Shown here: positions 10,103 to 21,100 of the stretch, piece by piece | How the letters are laid out: each line of letters begins with the position of its first letter | How positions within the stretch are numbered: position 1 is the stretch's first letter | Origin: Lolium rigidum | Taxonomy: Eukaryota > Streptophyta > Magnoliopsida > Poales > Poaceae | Reading direction: 5' to 3' | Assembly: GCF_022539505.1 (NCBI RefSeq) | Contig: NC_061510.1 | Location: 267,911,687 to 267,975,686 of the forward strand | Length of the DNA: 64,000 nucleotides | Program-made: the position numbers and the translations under genes | The notes under the pieces: generated by a model | The model's input: only the letters and a program-made list of their open reading frames with translations | Told to the model about the DNA's origin: nothing | Database searches by the model: none

Positions 10103-10705
10103 ATGGCTCGCATCTTCGCCGTCTCCGTCGTGACCGTGCTCAGCATCCTCCTCCTCCGCGCCTGCCCGTGCGCCGCCGCACGGCCGATGTCCACGGGACC
10201 GCTGAGCTCCGGGACGTCCGCGCTTGCAGTGCCACCGTCGGCGGCCGAGGGCGCGCAGTGGCGCGCCGCCGACGCGGCCGCTAGGGCGGGCAAGTGGCTG
10301 CCGTACCCGTACGCGAGCGGCGGCGTGCACCGGTACCCGGGGTTCCCTCGGTACTACACGGGGTACCCCGAGGGAAAGCCGATGATGTGGGCGGCGGGCG
10401 CGCCACCGGCGCTGGGCGGCTACAGCGGGCAGCTCGGGAAGTCGCCCTACGTCGACGAGACCCGGCAGGAGCAGGTCGCCATGTGGGCTTCGCTGCTGAA
10501 CCCGGCACACAAGCCAACCATGCCTACTACCTGGCTGCCGGCCAATGGCGGCGACGAGCCCGCGGATCAGGCCCACGACGAGGCTAAGGCGTTGGACGGC
10601 GCGGCCGAAGGTGGGGAGATGGACGTGCCGCAGGGCGGCGGTGGCGTACAGACCGGCGGCCAGCCCAAGTGGGGGCTCTATGCCGGGAACAACAATGGCA
10701 AGTGA
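10103..10705 (+). CDS. Small secreted protein, unknown function (likely host gene)
   Basis: This single-exon frame of 200 codons starts in an excellent plant context (CCACCATGGC). Residues 1 to about 25 form a classic signal peptide: a short basic start, a hydrophobic core VVTVLSILLL and a small-residue cleavage region CAAA. The mature part has no cysteine. Around residues 64-95 it is rich in Tyr, Pro and Gly (KWLPYPYASG, YPGFPRYYTGYPEGKP). It has a central WASLLNP block and ends in a Gly-rich acidic tail with GNNNGK. Codon use is GC-rich in third positions, as in many grass genes and unlike the flanking DNA. No stop or frameshift is seen. It may be an apoplastic or cell-wall protein, but I do not recognise the family. 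It is the best candidate for a true host gene here. Confidence 0.72.
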   Translation: MARIFAVSVVTVLSILLLRACPCAAARPMSTGPLSSGTSALAVPPSAAEGAQWRAADAAARAGKWLPYPYASGGVHRYPGFPRYYTGYPEGKPMMWAAGAPPALGGYSGQLGKSPYVDETRQEQVAMWASLLNPAHKPTMPTTWLPANGGDEPADQAHDEAKALDGAAEGGEMDVPQGGGGVQTGGQPKWGLYAGNNNGK

Positions 10706-11968
10706 AGATGACTTACGTGGTCACAGAATTACTGCGCTAGCAGGAAGACCTGATTATGCTTTCTTTTTGTTATGGAATAGATGTGACTCGCTCGACGGCT
10801 GTACACAGTCAAGCTTGCACGACTTCAATTTATAATGTTAAAATTTTGATATGGAAAAAGCACTCTTGATATTAGTATTTTGTTAATGAAAATTATATTC
10901 TTGTTGGTCTTATATCATCGAAGTTTCAATAGGTAGCACCAATACACGATCAGTTTCGCAAAAAAAAAGAAGCAAGATCAGGCCCAATCTAGCTGAACAA
11001 AGTAGCAATATGGCAGCCATGGCACAGCCCAGCACATTGGGCCGTAGCAGTTTCTTTTTCAGATAAGAAATGAACGTCCTCTAAAAATAGGATTTCAACA
11101 TGTCATTTCAGTGTCCGTCGTTTATTCCAAGTTTCCAACTGGACAAGAATTATCTATAAGACACTTACTTCGAAATCACTCTCAAAATAATTCATATGTA
11201 GAGTGAAGTACTATAACATTCAGCTTCCGGTGATTTGTTCTTGTAGTCGTAACTCAAGTGCTCAACTGATTCATTCGCCCCACCCTCCTCGTCTGGCAAT
11301 GACGACGAAGTCCAGAAAGCTGAAGCAAGGTTCAAGAAGTGAAAACCTAAACTATAACCGGTTGACTTGTGCTTCGTAGAGGTAAGGCGAGAATGAACTA
11401 AACATTCCACTTCCATATTTCTCGGTAACGCCTATTGAAAATATTTCTCCTACCTTTTCTTTTCCACACAAATGGATCTACAATACAAATGTGAAGGCAG
11501 AACAAAATGAAACTCATGGCTAGCATACTTTGCTACTTGTAAGTTCTCTTCTCTGCTTCTAGCTCCGAATGTCAGCATGTAGAGAAGTGGAAAGGGTTGT
11601 GCTCCTTCATTTGAGAGACAGTGAACCAAAATAGCTAGTAATGTTAGAACATAATATTCAGGTACCAGTCCCTTACATATTCAGACTGTAATAAGTAATA
11701 GATTTCGTGAAAAACCAGCAATATCCGATCTTGGTTGGCCATTCACACCCCTAGCTACCTTTCCATGTAGAATAAAAGAAAACATTCCATTATGTTTAAG
11801 GGGCTTCATGCCATTGTTCGTGTCATGTGCTTCGTGCAGAAGCAGGTCTTAACCTGCTCAGGGTAATCCAGGCCGTGTATTTCCCCCTTCAGAGTTCAGA
11901 TGTTGCAGGAGAAGAAAAGGCCGCCGATGATATGAATAGTGCAGGAATCGCTTCCCAAGGCGATGACA
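10706..11968. other. Downstream of the secreted-protein gene; no gene seen
   Basis: AT-rich DNA with only short meaningless frames. The gene's 3' UTR probably occupies its start, but I cannot place a polyadenylation signal with confidence. No transposon ends are recognised. Confidence 0.5.
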
Positions 11969-12271
11969 TTTTTTTTTTTTGCGAAACACAGTACAATCAA
12001 AGACGCTCATACATACACGCACACACTCACCCCTATGAACGCATACACGCACACCCTACCCCTATGAGCACCTCCAAGAGACTGCGTTGAAGAACTGATC
12101 CGACGGATCTTGAGATTGATGAAGTCACCACAGGCGCCTCGCTATCGACGGGAACGTCGCCTCCCACTGAAGAATATTCCGCCTTTATGAGACACCAAGG
12201 TGTCAAATCTGGGATTTGAACTCTGGTGGGCTGGGGGTGCCACTGCCCTCCTAACCATCCAACCACAGGTT
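11969..12271 (-). mobile_element. Au SINE (tRNA-derived short interspersed element)
   Basis: On the minus strand it begins AACCTGTGGTTGGATGG and contains a Pol III B-box-like GTTCAAATCC (complement of about 12212-12226). It then has the characteristic GGGAGG-CGACGTTCCCGTCGATAG and TGCGTGTGTGCG-TTCATAGGGGTGAG blocks, and ends in an oligo(A) seen as T residues at 11969-11980. This organisation and wording are those of the Au SINE known from Aegilops, wheat and other plants. I found no unambiguous target duplication. Confidence 0.85.
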
Positions 12272-12657
12272 GGTTCTCCAACCACAAGTTAGCATAACCA
12301 GCTTTACAAAGTAAAGGTGTTGCACAGTACATTGACTGTAACAGACACAAGTTTATTCATTCCGAAGTGGAAGTTCTTTCTCTATGTCTTTTTTTTTTTA
12401 CCAATTGATTGCTGTCATTTTATCAACCGAGCAAAAGGGTTGCCGGAGCTACATCAGACGATTGGAATCTCTGAAAGGAAAACGAGAAAGGTTTCGCTGG
12501 TGACCAGTGATTTATAATGCTGTTCGTGTCCTCTCTGAGTCCAAGTAGAAATCTGTGCGGGCACTTGGAAAGTTGCTGGAAATGACTATGCTATATTCGC
12601 CAAATTGCATGGAATTTTTTCATCGACATTCTTACTTTTTCTACATACCTTTTATAC
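12272..12657. other. No gene seen
   Basis: AT-rich spacer between the two Au-like segments. A T-run lies at about 12390-12400. Nothing further is recognised. Confidence 0.45.
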
Positions 12658-12730
12658 CTTTGTTTTGCGAAATATAGTGTAAATGTAGACGCTCATAAGT
12701 ACGTCCATACACTGACCTCTATGACTGCCG
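12658..12730 (-). mobile_element. Au-like SINE 3' fragment
   Basis: TTTTGCGAAATATAGTGTAA followed by GACGCTCATAAGTACGT and CACTGACCTCTATGA parallels the 3' half of the Au element at 11969 but is more diverged. The tRNA-like head is missing, so it is a truncated or decayed copy. Confidence 0.55.
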
Positions 12731-13266
12731 ATTTAGTGTTCGCAGTATGACCCAAACATACATATTTGGTGTCCAAAATAGATCGGCCAGCTAGAGATGC
12801 CCTTATGCGTAGGTGACAAATGGTACACTTTGTACAATTTACGTGATCGGAATTTTTTTAACCTCAGCCGTTATAGATGAATTAGATAATTTTAATGAAG
12901 TGGATTAGCTTTTAGTATATAATATACATATAAGTTTACTATCCCACGTTATAGGAGGCTTATGCCGGATGTCGATCTTGCAACCCTAGTTCAATTCTAG
13001 CCCACCAAGAAAAGAATGCAATTTTACAAGTGGATTAGCTTTTAGTATATAATAGGGCATTGCCGGTGTACCTACTGATTTCTATTTGGGAAGCGCCGGT
13101 GGAGCCGCCTTTAGGGTTTTCAAATATTTTCCTAATGCATTTTTTAGGAAATTAATTATGATGCTCAAGCAAACCTAACTTAGGTTTAGCTAAAACATGG
13201 GTGTTACATTGCTCTTATGCCGGACGTCTTCTTGCAACCCTAGTTCCCCACAAAGAAAAGAATGCA
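12731..13266. other. Intergenic DNA with a small internal duplication
   Basis: GTGGATTAGCTTTTAGTATA occurs near 12900 and again near 13030. TTATGCCGGA(T/C)GTC with CTTGCAACCCTAGTTC and AAGAAAAGAATGCA occurs near 12960 and near 13214. It looks like a local duplication of about 130-250 bp and has no coding character. Confidence 0.5.
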
Positions 13267-13282
13267 CATAATGGCGTGAGAA

Positions 13283-14190
13283 TTTTTTTTTTTTTTGAGA
13301 TGCATACGTATTTCATTATATCAAACATGAGTACACTGAACGTACACACCGACACGGAACGGTCCAGAAGGACACATAGGCCCGTACATTTTGCAGAAAG
13401 AACCCCCAAAAGAAGAAAAAATACAAAGTAGTCCTCGGGGATCTCTGCACCAGATACGATCCGCCGCCGAACTCCGGCGCCGCCACGGCGACCACCAAGA
13501 GAGGGAGCAGCAGAAACCACCATGCCCGAGGTCGACGCAGCTCCATCGCCACTTGGGCTTTAAGAACCTCAATAGTGGAGCACCGGAGATGCTCACCTTG
13601 TCGTTGGGGCTCGTCGGTCGGGGCCCAGCCCCGAGCTCGTCGTCGACCTCCAGATCCGGCCAGCCTCATCGACCGACGTCGAGAGGCAGCACCAAATCCG
13701 CCTGCCATGGAACCACAACCCAGTACGAACCACGCCACCTCCGAGACCAGCACCAGCCCGACGAGGCCAGCGAAGAGAACTCCTGTACAAATCTCGTCTT
13801 CCCGATGGCGGCGAAGGGGGCGCCAACGTGACGAGGACGAAGACGAGAAGCAAAATCCCCCGATGAGATCCCCGCCGTCGTCTCGACGATCTCGCCTGGG
13901 AAGCCTAGATCCGTGGCTCCTCAGCGACACACGGCGGTGCCGCCGAGACGGTGACCCGGAACACTTTATTCGCGGCGGCGGCGTCGACACCGACCGAGCA
14001 CCGCCCGCAAACCCTAGCCTACACCTATCTACACGCCGGCCAAAGACCACGGGGCTCCTCCCCACCCCCGCCGCCGGAGCGACGAGAGGAGAGGGAGAAA
14101 GCCCCTGTCTTCAGCGACGGCGGACGGAAGGAAAGAGGTTCCCCTAATCGCCTCCCTTATCGCCTGGGAGAGAGAGGTTGGGGAAAAGGT
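13283..14190 (-). mobile_element. GC-rich poly(A) retroposon with 19 bp target duplications
   Basis: The direct repeat CATAATGGCGTGAGAATTT flanks the block at 13267-13285 and 14191-14209. A run of T residues at 13283-13296 is the poly(A) tail of a minus-strand insertion. Read on the minus strand it starts with a CT-rich leader, passes through a very GC-rich region (CCGCCG-type repeats) and ends in TGATATAATGAAATACGTATG before the tail, an ending similar to grass LINE 3' ends. No reverse transcriptase is present. The 249-codon minus frame inside is GC-driven and not convincing. It is probably a non-autonomous LINE derivative or a retroposed transcript. Confidence 0.7.
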
Positions 14191-14209
14191 CATAATGGCG
14201 TGAGAATTT

Positions 14210-14589
14210 ATAAGATTTTTGTCGTTATAAACAAGTAATCACCACACTCACATGTCATCTCATCAATTAGCTTGACGACGGCCTCCTGCCGACTGGTTGG
14301 CTCCATGACCCTCTTTGCCCCGCATGGCATGTGGGATTGTGGGAGGCAAAGTCATGCATATTAATGGAGTTTGAGAATTGAGATGACGACTCGTGAGTTG
14401 GCCAGTGCCCAGCTGGGAGATGAGATCCCAGCCACATGCAACTTGGCCGTTTTCGTGGCTCACATGTCACAAAGGCTGGTCCTCTCTCTCACAATGAGGA
14501 AACGATTAAAGATGTGGCCGTGATTTGGAGGATCTGTTTCGTGGCCATGGTCTGCTTCAGCGATGTGGATAAACCCAAGTTGGCTAGGA
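14210..14589. other. No gene seen
   Basis: Short spacer between the retroposon's right target copy and the start of the duplicated segment. It has moderate GC and no element ends. Confidence 0.45.
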
Positions 14590-15405
14590 CAGAATCCGCG
14601 GCTCAACTTGAGCGTTCGCTGTCTTCAGAATTTGCACAAATAAAAGCTATTCACCGGCCAAGTTGTACGTGCGCATGGGTTCTCCAAGATTTTGGGCGTC
14701 GCCCATCTTCTGTTGCTCATATATGGAACCCTGATGCAACATTATGATTATTATTATAACTGCAAATCTATCGGAAATTCAATTCGGCTCCCGGGTGCGT
14801 ATGCTCCCTCTACCAACAAAATATATTTCGAAGTGTGGAAAAATTTTGACAAAAAATTCTACATGTACATCTCCATAATATATGTGTATGCGTCAAGTTT
14901 CACGAAAAAATAATATTTTTTGTGGACTATGTAAAAAAGAGAAAACTTATCCTGTGAAAAGCATTGTTTTCAGCACTGAATTTTGTCTTTTTTACACAAG
15001 TCACATGACAAGTTCATTTTTTATGAAACGACTTTGTGAGCGCGTAGCACATGAAGATGTACGTGCGAATTTTTTGTTTCAATTTTTTTGAAATTTAAAA
15101 TATGTGTAAGATGCATTTCAAAATATAGGAAGCATATGCTCCCATGTTCCAAAACATCACTCCCCAAATCTATCAAGCTTTATCATCTAGTATATGTAAG
15201 CTATTTTGTATGGGTGCTTTTGCTAACATTTCTTTTAAATAAAATGGTTTAAAGCTAGATGAACATGTGGCATGTTTCAAAGTAAGGAGCATGTCGTGTT
15301 ACACATTGCCAGTTCAAAGTAGATAGGTTATTTCTTTACGCAAAGCCCAAAAGCATACATGACTAGAAAAGAATACAGGCACCCAGATGCTGGCGGATGG
15401 CAAAG
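14590..15405. repeat. Duplicated segment, copy A
   Basis: It shares long blocks with copy B at 15797-16630 and just beyond 19306, including TTTGCACAAATAAAAGCTAT, CACCGGCCAAGTTGTACGTG, CTGATGCAACATTATGAT and TTTACGCAAA(G/A)CCCAAAAGC. It is interrupted by a MITE at 14773-15165 that is absent from the same place in copy B. Confidence 0.78.
14773..15165. mobile_element. Mutator-like MITE, 393 bp, 9 bp target duplication
   Basis: AAATCTATC stands on both sides (14764-14772 and 15166-15174), and copy B of the surrounding duplication preserves the empty site, which supports the boundaries. The ends contain imperfect inverted repeats around CTCCCGGGTGCGTATGCTCCC and GGAAGCATATGCTCCCATG. There is no coding capacity. 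A 9 bp duplication points to the Mutator superfamily. Confidence 0.75.
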
Positions 15406-15796
15406 CAAATGATGTTGGCTACTGTAGATGCAGCATCACGTTGCTCTCAGCGTTTTTTTTTTTTTTTCGCGAATGGCGTTGCTCTCAACGTTGACACAGC
15501 GTGACTCCCACGACCAGTTCTTTGTTAAAACAAGAGCCTAAATAGTGGACCTATATATCCACTCCTTCAACCTCACTGCTCGCGATATACATTTGTGCAA
15601 AACCCAATAGTAGAGTTTGTTTCTCGAGTCGGCATTGCAAATGATAGACGAACAAACAATAAATATGCATCACTCTTGCAAAAAGTAAGACCGGGTACAA
15701 TAGAAACACTATCGCTCCCAAAGGTATCCGCAGTGCAGCCCGAGGTGGCACGCCGAAGACCCGAGGTTGTCCTACGCGCCAGCATGGACTTTGAGG
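15406..15796. other. Spacer between duplicated copies A and B
   Basis: It holds a T-run at about 15452-15466 and no credible gene. The short frames on both strands lack coding features. Confidence 0.4.
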
Positions 15797-16630
15797 ATGC
15801 AGCACAACTTGAGTTTCGCTGTCTTCAGAATTTGCACAAATAAAAGCTATTCACCGGCCAAGTTGTACGTGCGCATGGGTTCTCCAAGATTTCGGGTGTC
15901 GCCCATCTTCGGTTGCTCATGTATGAAACCCTGATGCAACATTATGATATTGATTATTATGACCACAGATTTATCAAGCTATATATCATCTAGCACTGTA
16001 TATGTAAGCTTTTTTTTATATGTAGGTGTGCTTTTTTCGACGGGAATGATGTGAACCGGGGTGCTTGTGCACCCGGTTTTTCTAAAATTGGGAAAAATCT
16101 AATTAAAGGTTTTTTTTAAATTGAAATAATTTTTTGCATGTACATATTATGTTGATACTTACTTGTGTAAGGTTGCACGAAAAAATACGATTGTATGTGG
16201 CCTACACGAAAATGAAAAAATGTCTAAATGCCATTATAATGGTTGGTGAGGCACTGTTCACACAAATAGGGAATTACAGTTTCATATTTTTGTGTAGGTC
16301 GCATATGGTCTTTTTTGTTCCAAAATCTGCACAAATAAGTATCAACATACATGCATTTTTTCAAATATTTCTAAAACTTCGAAATAGCATTTTTTGGAAT
16401 TTTCATTATAGGGTGCACATGCACCCCGGTGGAACTGGGTATTTTCCGCTTTTGCTAATGCTACTTTAAAACTGAATTTAAGCTTCAGAAATATGTGGCC
16501 TGCTTCAAACCAAGGAGCATGTCGGGTTTCTTTACGCATTGCTTGTTCAAAATACGTAGGATTTTTTTCTTTACGCAAAACCCAAAAGCGTACATGAGTA
16601 CAAAGAATACATGCGTCTCATGCAGGTGGA
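15797..16630. repeat. Duplicated segment, copy B (continues after 19309)
   Basis: It is homologous to copy A. It is interrupted by a MITE (about 16039-16447) and then by the CACTA element at 16631. The interrupted phrase GGTGGA / GGATGGCAGAGCAG matches copy A's uninterrupted GGCGGATGGCAAAGCAAATG near 15393. Confidence 0.75.
16039..16447. mobile_element. MITE related to the one at 14773, probable Mutator type
   Basis: The inner inverted repeats are ACCGGGGTGCTTGTGCACCC (16055-16074) and the complementary GGGTGCACATGCACCCCGGT (16411-16430). Flanking 9-mers GCTTTTTTC and GCTTTTGCT are an imperfect target duplication. Copy A of the surrounding duplication has GGGTGCTTTTGCTAAC without the insert. 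The interior resembles the MITE at 14773 (CATGTACAT, TGCACGAAAAAAT and GTGG-CTA blocks). The outer ends are uncertain by several bases. Confidence 0.65.
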
Positions 16631-19306
16631 CACTACGGGAATCAGTCAAGGTGTCGACGGCCATGCCGTCGGTACAGCTAAAATTGCCGTCGGCACCTCG
16701 CCGTCGGCACAATATATGCTTGGCATAGATCTAGTTGCCGTCGGCACAACATCCTGTGCCAACGGCACTGACTCGAATTTTTTCAAAAACAAAAATAAAA
16801 ATCATTTTTTTAATCTCTCACATTGATCATTTTAACTCTAACTACACTTAAAATTAAATTTCACTCGTGGTCGAACTTCTCAGTCAGTTACCTCCTCACA
16901 CTACTTCACCCCAAGCACGCTTAACTTTTTTGTTCCTTCTAAACTAGCTTCCATGAAAGAAATGATACCTTGTTAATAATATTACCATACCAATCCTATT
17001 AACCCCTATTCTTTGATGTTGCACATATTTACTTTTTTAATTCCAAACAATTACCTACATAAACTACAATAAATAAGTATATTAATCATTAATTCAAATA
17101 ACAATAAAATGATTTTATTTTTTTGTCCTTTTCTATTTAATATGGAATAATTAATATCTTTAAATCCGTAAATCAGAATTTGACAAATAATATGTCTAAA
17201 TCGATCAGAAAAATGAGAGGAATCCAACTATGACATCTATTTCATATTAGAACCTAAAAATGATTTTCCAAAAATCATGAGCATTAAATCATGTAGGTGT
17301 AGTTCAAATCTCACTGACTTCCTACCGATTTGGCAGGAATTTGTCTTTTTCGCGAGGGGTGGACAAAAATGTTTAAGATACCTTGGTTGGAACATAGTAT
17401 TTTTTTTAAATGGAGTGGTACCACTGTGAAAGTTTTATTTGGTGGTTGCTTCACAAAACACCCCATTTTTTGGACTCGAAAAATGGAAAATATCTTTTTG
17501 GTGCGACGAAAAGGAAATCTCCCTCATGAAACATTATTCACCATCCCAAGAGTCACATGTGTACACAATATATGCACATTATCACAAACTATGCCACGAA
17601 TCTAGCCATAACATGGGTCGTTCAGCCTTTTAACCATGTAGCATCAAACATGATAGCTCATTTTTGAGAAGGTTTTTTTTAGATATTTGCAATATTTTAA
17701 GTTTGATATTTTTCTTTCAACTATGTCACATAATATGACACCACGCGAAGTTTTTCTGCGTTTTGATCGTTTCTGAATTTCTTATGTCGTTTCAAACTAT
17801 GGTCAAAACGGCGGGCATGAAGATTCCTAGCTCGGGGATGAGCCTCGCTAAAATTGCAATGGATCTCGGATGAAATAGAATATTGTGAACCTAAAATGAT
17901 TTTTCCAAAAAATTATGAGCACTGGATCATGTACGTGTAGTTCAAATCTGATCGACTACTTGGCCGGAATTTGTCTATTTCCCGAGGGTTGAACGAAAAA
18001 TGTTTCAAATACTCCGATTGGTACCATTTTCAAACTTTAATTTTGTGTTTGCTTCACAAAACACCCCGTTTTTGGGACTCGGAAAATAGAAAATAACTTT
18101 TTGGTGCGATGAAAATGAAATCACCCCGCTGCAATATTGTTCGCCATCCCAAGATACACATGTGCATAATAAGGGCATATTATCATAAACTATTCCACGA
18201 ATCTAGCCATAACATTGGTCGTTAGGCCTGATAGCCATGAAACATCGAACATGATAGCTCATTTCTGAGAAGGTTTTTTAAGATATTTGTAATATTCCAA
18301 GTTTGATATTTTTCCTTTTAATTATTTCACATAATATGACGAAGGTTTTTCATTTTTTGATCGTTTGTGAATTTCTTATGCCCATTTCAAACTATGGTCA
18401 AAACGGTGGGCATGGAGATTCTTAGCTCGGGGATGAGTCTCGCTAAACTTGCAATGGATATATGATGATATAGCATATTTTGAATCTAAAAATGATTTTT
18501 CTAAAGAGTCATGAGCATTAAAGCATGTACCTGTAGTTCAAACCTGACCGACTTCCTGCTGACTTGGCTGGAATTTTTCTTTTTCACGAGAAGTGGACAG
18601 AAATATTTTAGATACCCGGTTGGGAAATTGTTTGTGTAAGGTGAAATATTATTTTTGAAAAATGGGGTGGTACCATTGTGAAACTTTCATTTTATGGTTG
18701 CTTCACAAAACACCCCGTTTTTGGGACTCGGGAAATGGAAAATAGCTTTTTGGTGCGACGAAAATGAAACATTCCTCCTGCAACATTGTCCGCCATCCTA
18801 AGATCCACAATATAGGCACATTATCACAAACTATGCGATGATTTTAGCCATAAGATTGGTTGTTCGGCGTGAAGGCCATGAAACATTGGACATGATAGCT
18901 CATTTTTTAGAAGGTTTTTTTTATAGATTTTGCAATATTCCAAGTTTGATATTTTTCTAATATAGATCTTATTTTTCTAAAAAAATTGATATACTACCTG
19001 TATTTTTATGAATTACAATGATTTAGTTATAATTTTTTGAAGATTAATATTGTAAAATGGAAAATATGTAAGCCGTCGGCACATGGCTGAAATATGTGGC
19101 CTAACGTTGTTACCTCGCCGTCACAGCGGAGAGGCTGTGCCGACAACCGAAACTATGCCGATGATTGCCGTCGGCACAGACCTTCCTATGCCGACGGCTT
19201 GCCTACTGGCCTGGCCGAAACGGGCCATGTGCGAACGACCCCGATATTTAGCCGTCGGCACAGGTCCAGGTCCTGGCCATTGGCACCTTGTGCGTTTCCT
19301 GTAGTG
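16631..19306. mobile_element. Non-autonomous CACTA transposon, 2.7 kb, target duplication GGA
   Basis: It starts CACTACGGGAATC and ends in the inverted form GTTTCCTGTAGTG. The 3 bp duplication GGA lies at 16628-16630 and 19307-19309, exactly as expected for CACTA elements. Subterminal GCCGTCGGCAC motifs cluster at both ends (about 16655-16755 and 19070-19285). No transposase is seen. The interior is AT-rich and consists largely of three tandem diverged units of about 600 bp. Movement would need a transposase from a related autonomous element. Confidence 0.92.
17230..18955. repeat. Three diverged ~600 bp tandem units inside the CACTA element
   Basis: The landmark GAACCTAAAAATGATTTT occurs near 17251, 17887 and 18481. 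The landmark CATGATAGCTCATTTTTGAG also occurs in each unit (near 17650, 18250 and 18890). Spacing is about 636 and 594 bp. Other shared blocks include CTTCACAAAACACCCC and TTTTTGGTGCGA(C/T)GAAAA. Confidence 0.82.
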
Positions 19307-19500
19307 GGATGGCAGAGCAGATAATAGTATGTGCAGAACCAGCTCTATCCGCTCCCCAGAACCATTACTTTGTCACAACAAGGACTTAATTGCCTTTTTG
19401 TTCTCGTACCCCTCTAGTCTCTCCCCTCAAGGCAATGGGAGGGGAAAACCTAATCACCGCTGCCAACCCTTCCTGCAGCACTTCATCCTGCCTATCCCGC

Positions 19501-21100
19501 TGATGGCGTGTACTCGACGTATGCGGACACGCTGTTGGCGAACCCCAAGAGGAAGGTGTGATAAACACAGCAGCAAGTTTTCCCTCAGGACAAAACCAAG
19601 GTTTAATCGACCAGTAGGACAAAATGCGTGACTTCTGAAGGTGTTGTTGGATGACTAGTGGCAGGGCGCACTACCGGCGTCAGCAACAATGTGGAACCTG
19701 CTCACAACACAACCAAAGTATTTTACTCCAACTTACAGTGAGGTTGGAAATCTCACCGGTTTTGTGAACACAAAGGATTAGACGTATTGAATGGAAGGAG
19801 ATGTTTGTAGAAAGTAAACAGAACATGGTTGCAATTGAATTTATCAGTAAAGGAAATAGGACTAGGGTCCACAGTTCACTAGAGGTGTCTCTCCATAAAG
19901 AAATAGCATGTTGGGTGAACAAATTACAGATGGGCAATTGACAGAATATCGACCATACATGACAACATGATTACTATGATAATTTGGTATTGGGTATTAC
20001 AACATAATACATAGACCGTAATCCAACTACGTCTATGACTAATAATCCACCTTTAGGTTATTGTCCGAACCCCTTCCAGTATAATATTGCAAGCAACAGA
20101 CTATCTCATTAAGCAATTTGTGTAAAATAAACAATAGAGTTACCATTGGATAAAATATTGTTGGGTTATCCCTAGTAGCAACAACACATCTACAACCTTA
20201 GAAGTTATAAAGTCACTCTCCCAGGAAACTAGAGGCATGAACCTACTATCGATCATAAATACCTCCTATCTTGGAGTCACAAGTATTCACTTGGCCAGAG
20301 TTTCTACTAGTAACGGAGAGCATGCAAGATCACAAATAACACATCACATGAATATATAATCAATCTCAACATAGTATTCAATATTCATCGGATCCCAGCA
20401 AACCAAACATAGAGGATCACATAAAGATGATCTTGATCATTTAGGGAAGCTCACACGATCGATACATGATGCACAAAGTGGAGAAGACAACCATCTAGCT
20501 ACTGCTATGGACCCATAGTCCAGGGATGAACTACTCACGCATCACTCCGGAGGCGGGCATGGCGATGCAGATGCCTCCGGCAATGATTTCCCCCTCCGGC
20601 AAGGTGCCGGGAAGAGCTTCAGAACCCCCCCCCGAGATGGGATGGGTTCGGCGATGGCGGCCGCGACGGAACATTTCATGGATTTTGGGGCTCGGGTATC
20701 CAGGCTTTTCCCGAGAAGACGTATAAATAGCCGGAGGATTAAGGTCGGTGGGGCGCCTGTGGGCCTCACACCAGCCCTAGGCGCGGTCCAGCCCTAGGAC
20801 GCGCCTAGGGGTGGTGTGGGCGCCCTGGTGCGCCTCTTCGTCCCCCCTCCGGACTTAGTCTTCGTTGCGGTAAAATATTGATTTCGGCTTTTGTTTCGTC
20901 CAATTCCAAAAATATTTCCTGTACAACTTTTCTGAAATACAAAAACAGCAGAAAACATGGAACTGGCACTGTGGCATCTTGTTAATAGGTTAGTGCCAGA
21001 AATCATGTAAAAGTGCAACGAAGTGTAAACAAAACACATATGAATTGGTGTAAAACAAGCATGAAGCATCAAAAATTATAGATACCTTTGAGACGTATCA
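19501..21100 (-). repeat. LTR L1 of the S gypsy family (minus strand, 3' LTR of the first unit)
   Basis: On the minus strand it starts TGATACGTCTCAAAGGTATC and ends in GAGTACACGCCATCA. It shares length (about 1.6 kb) and sequence with the LTRs at 53747 and 59134. To its right lies internal sequence beginning GCATCCCCAAGCTT, the polypurine end, which fixes the orientation. The pentamer to its left, CCCGC, is not repeated after either of the other two LTRs. Confidence 0.88.

Noticed and set aside
13316..14065. Minus-strand frame of 249 codons
   Set aside because: It lies wholly inside the poly(A) retroposon, runs into its 3' end, and is paralleled by long frames on the other strand. It is explained by high GC content.
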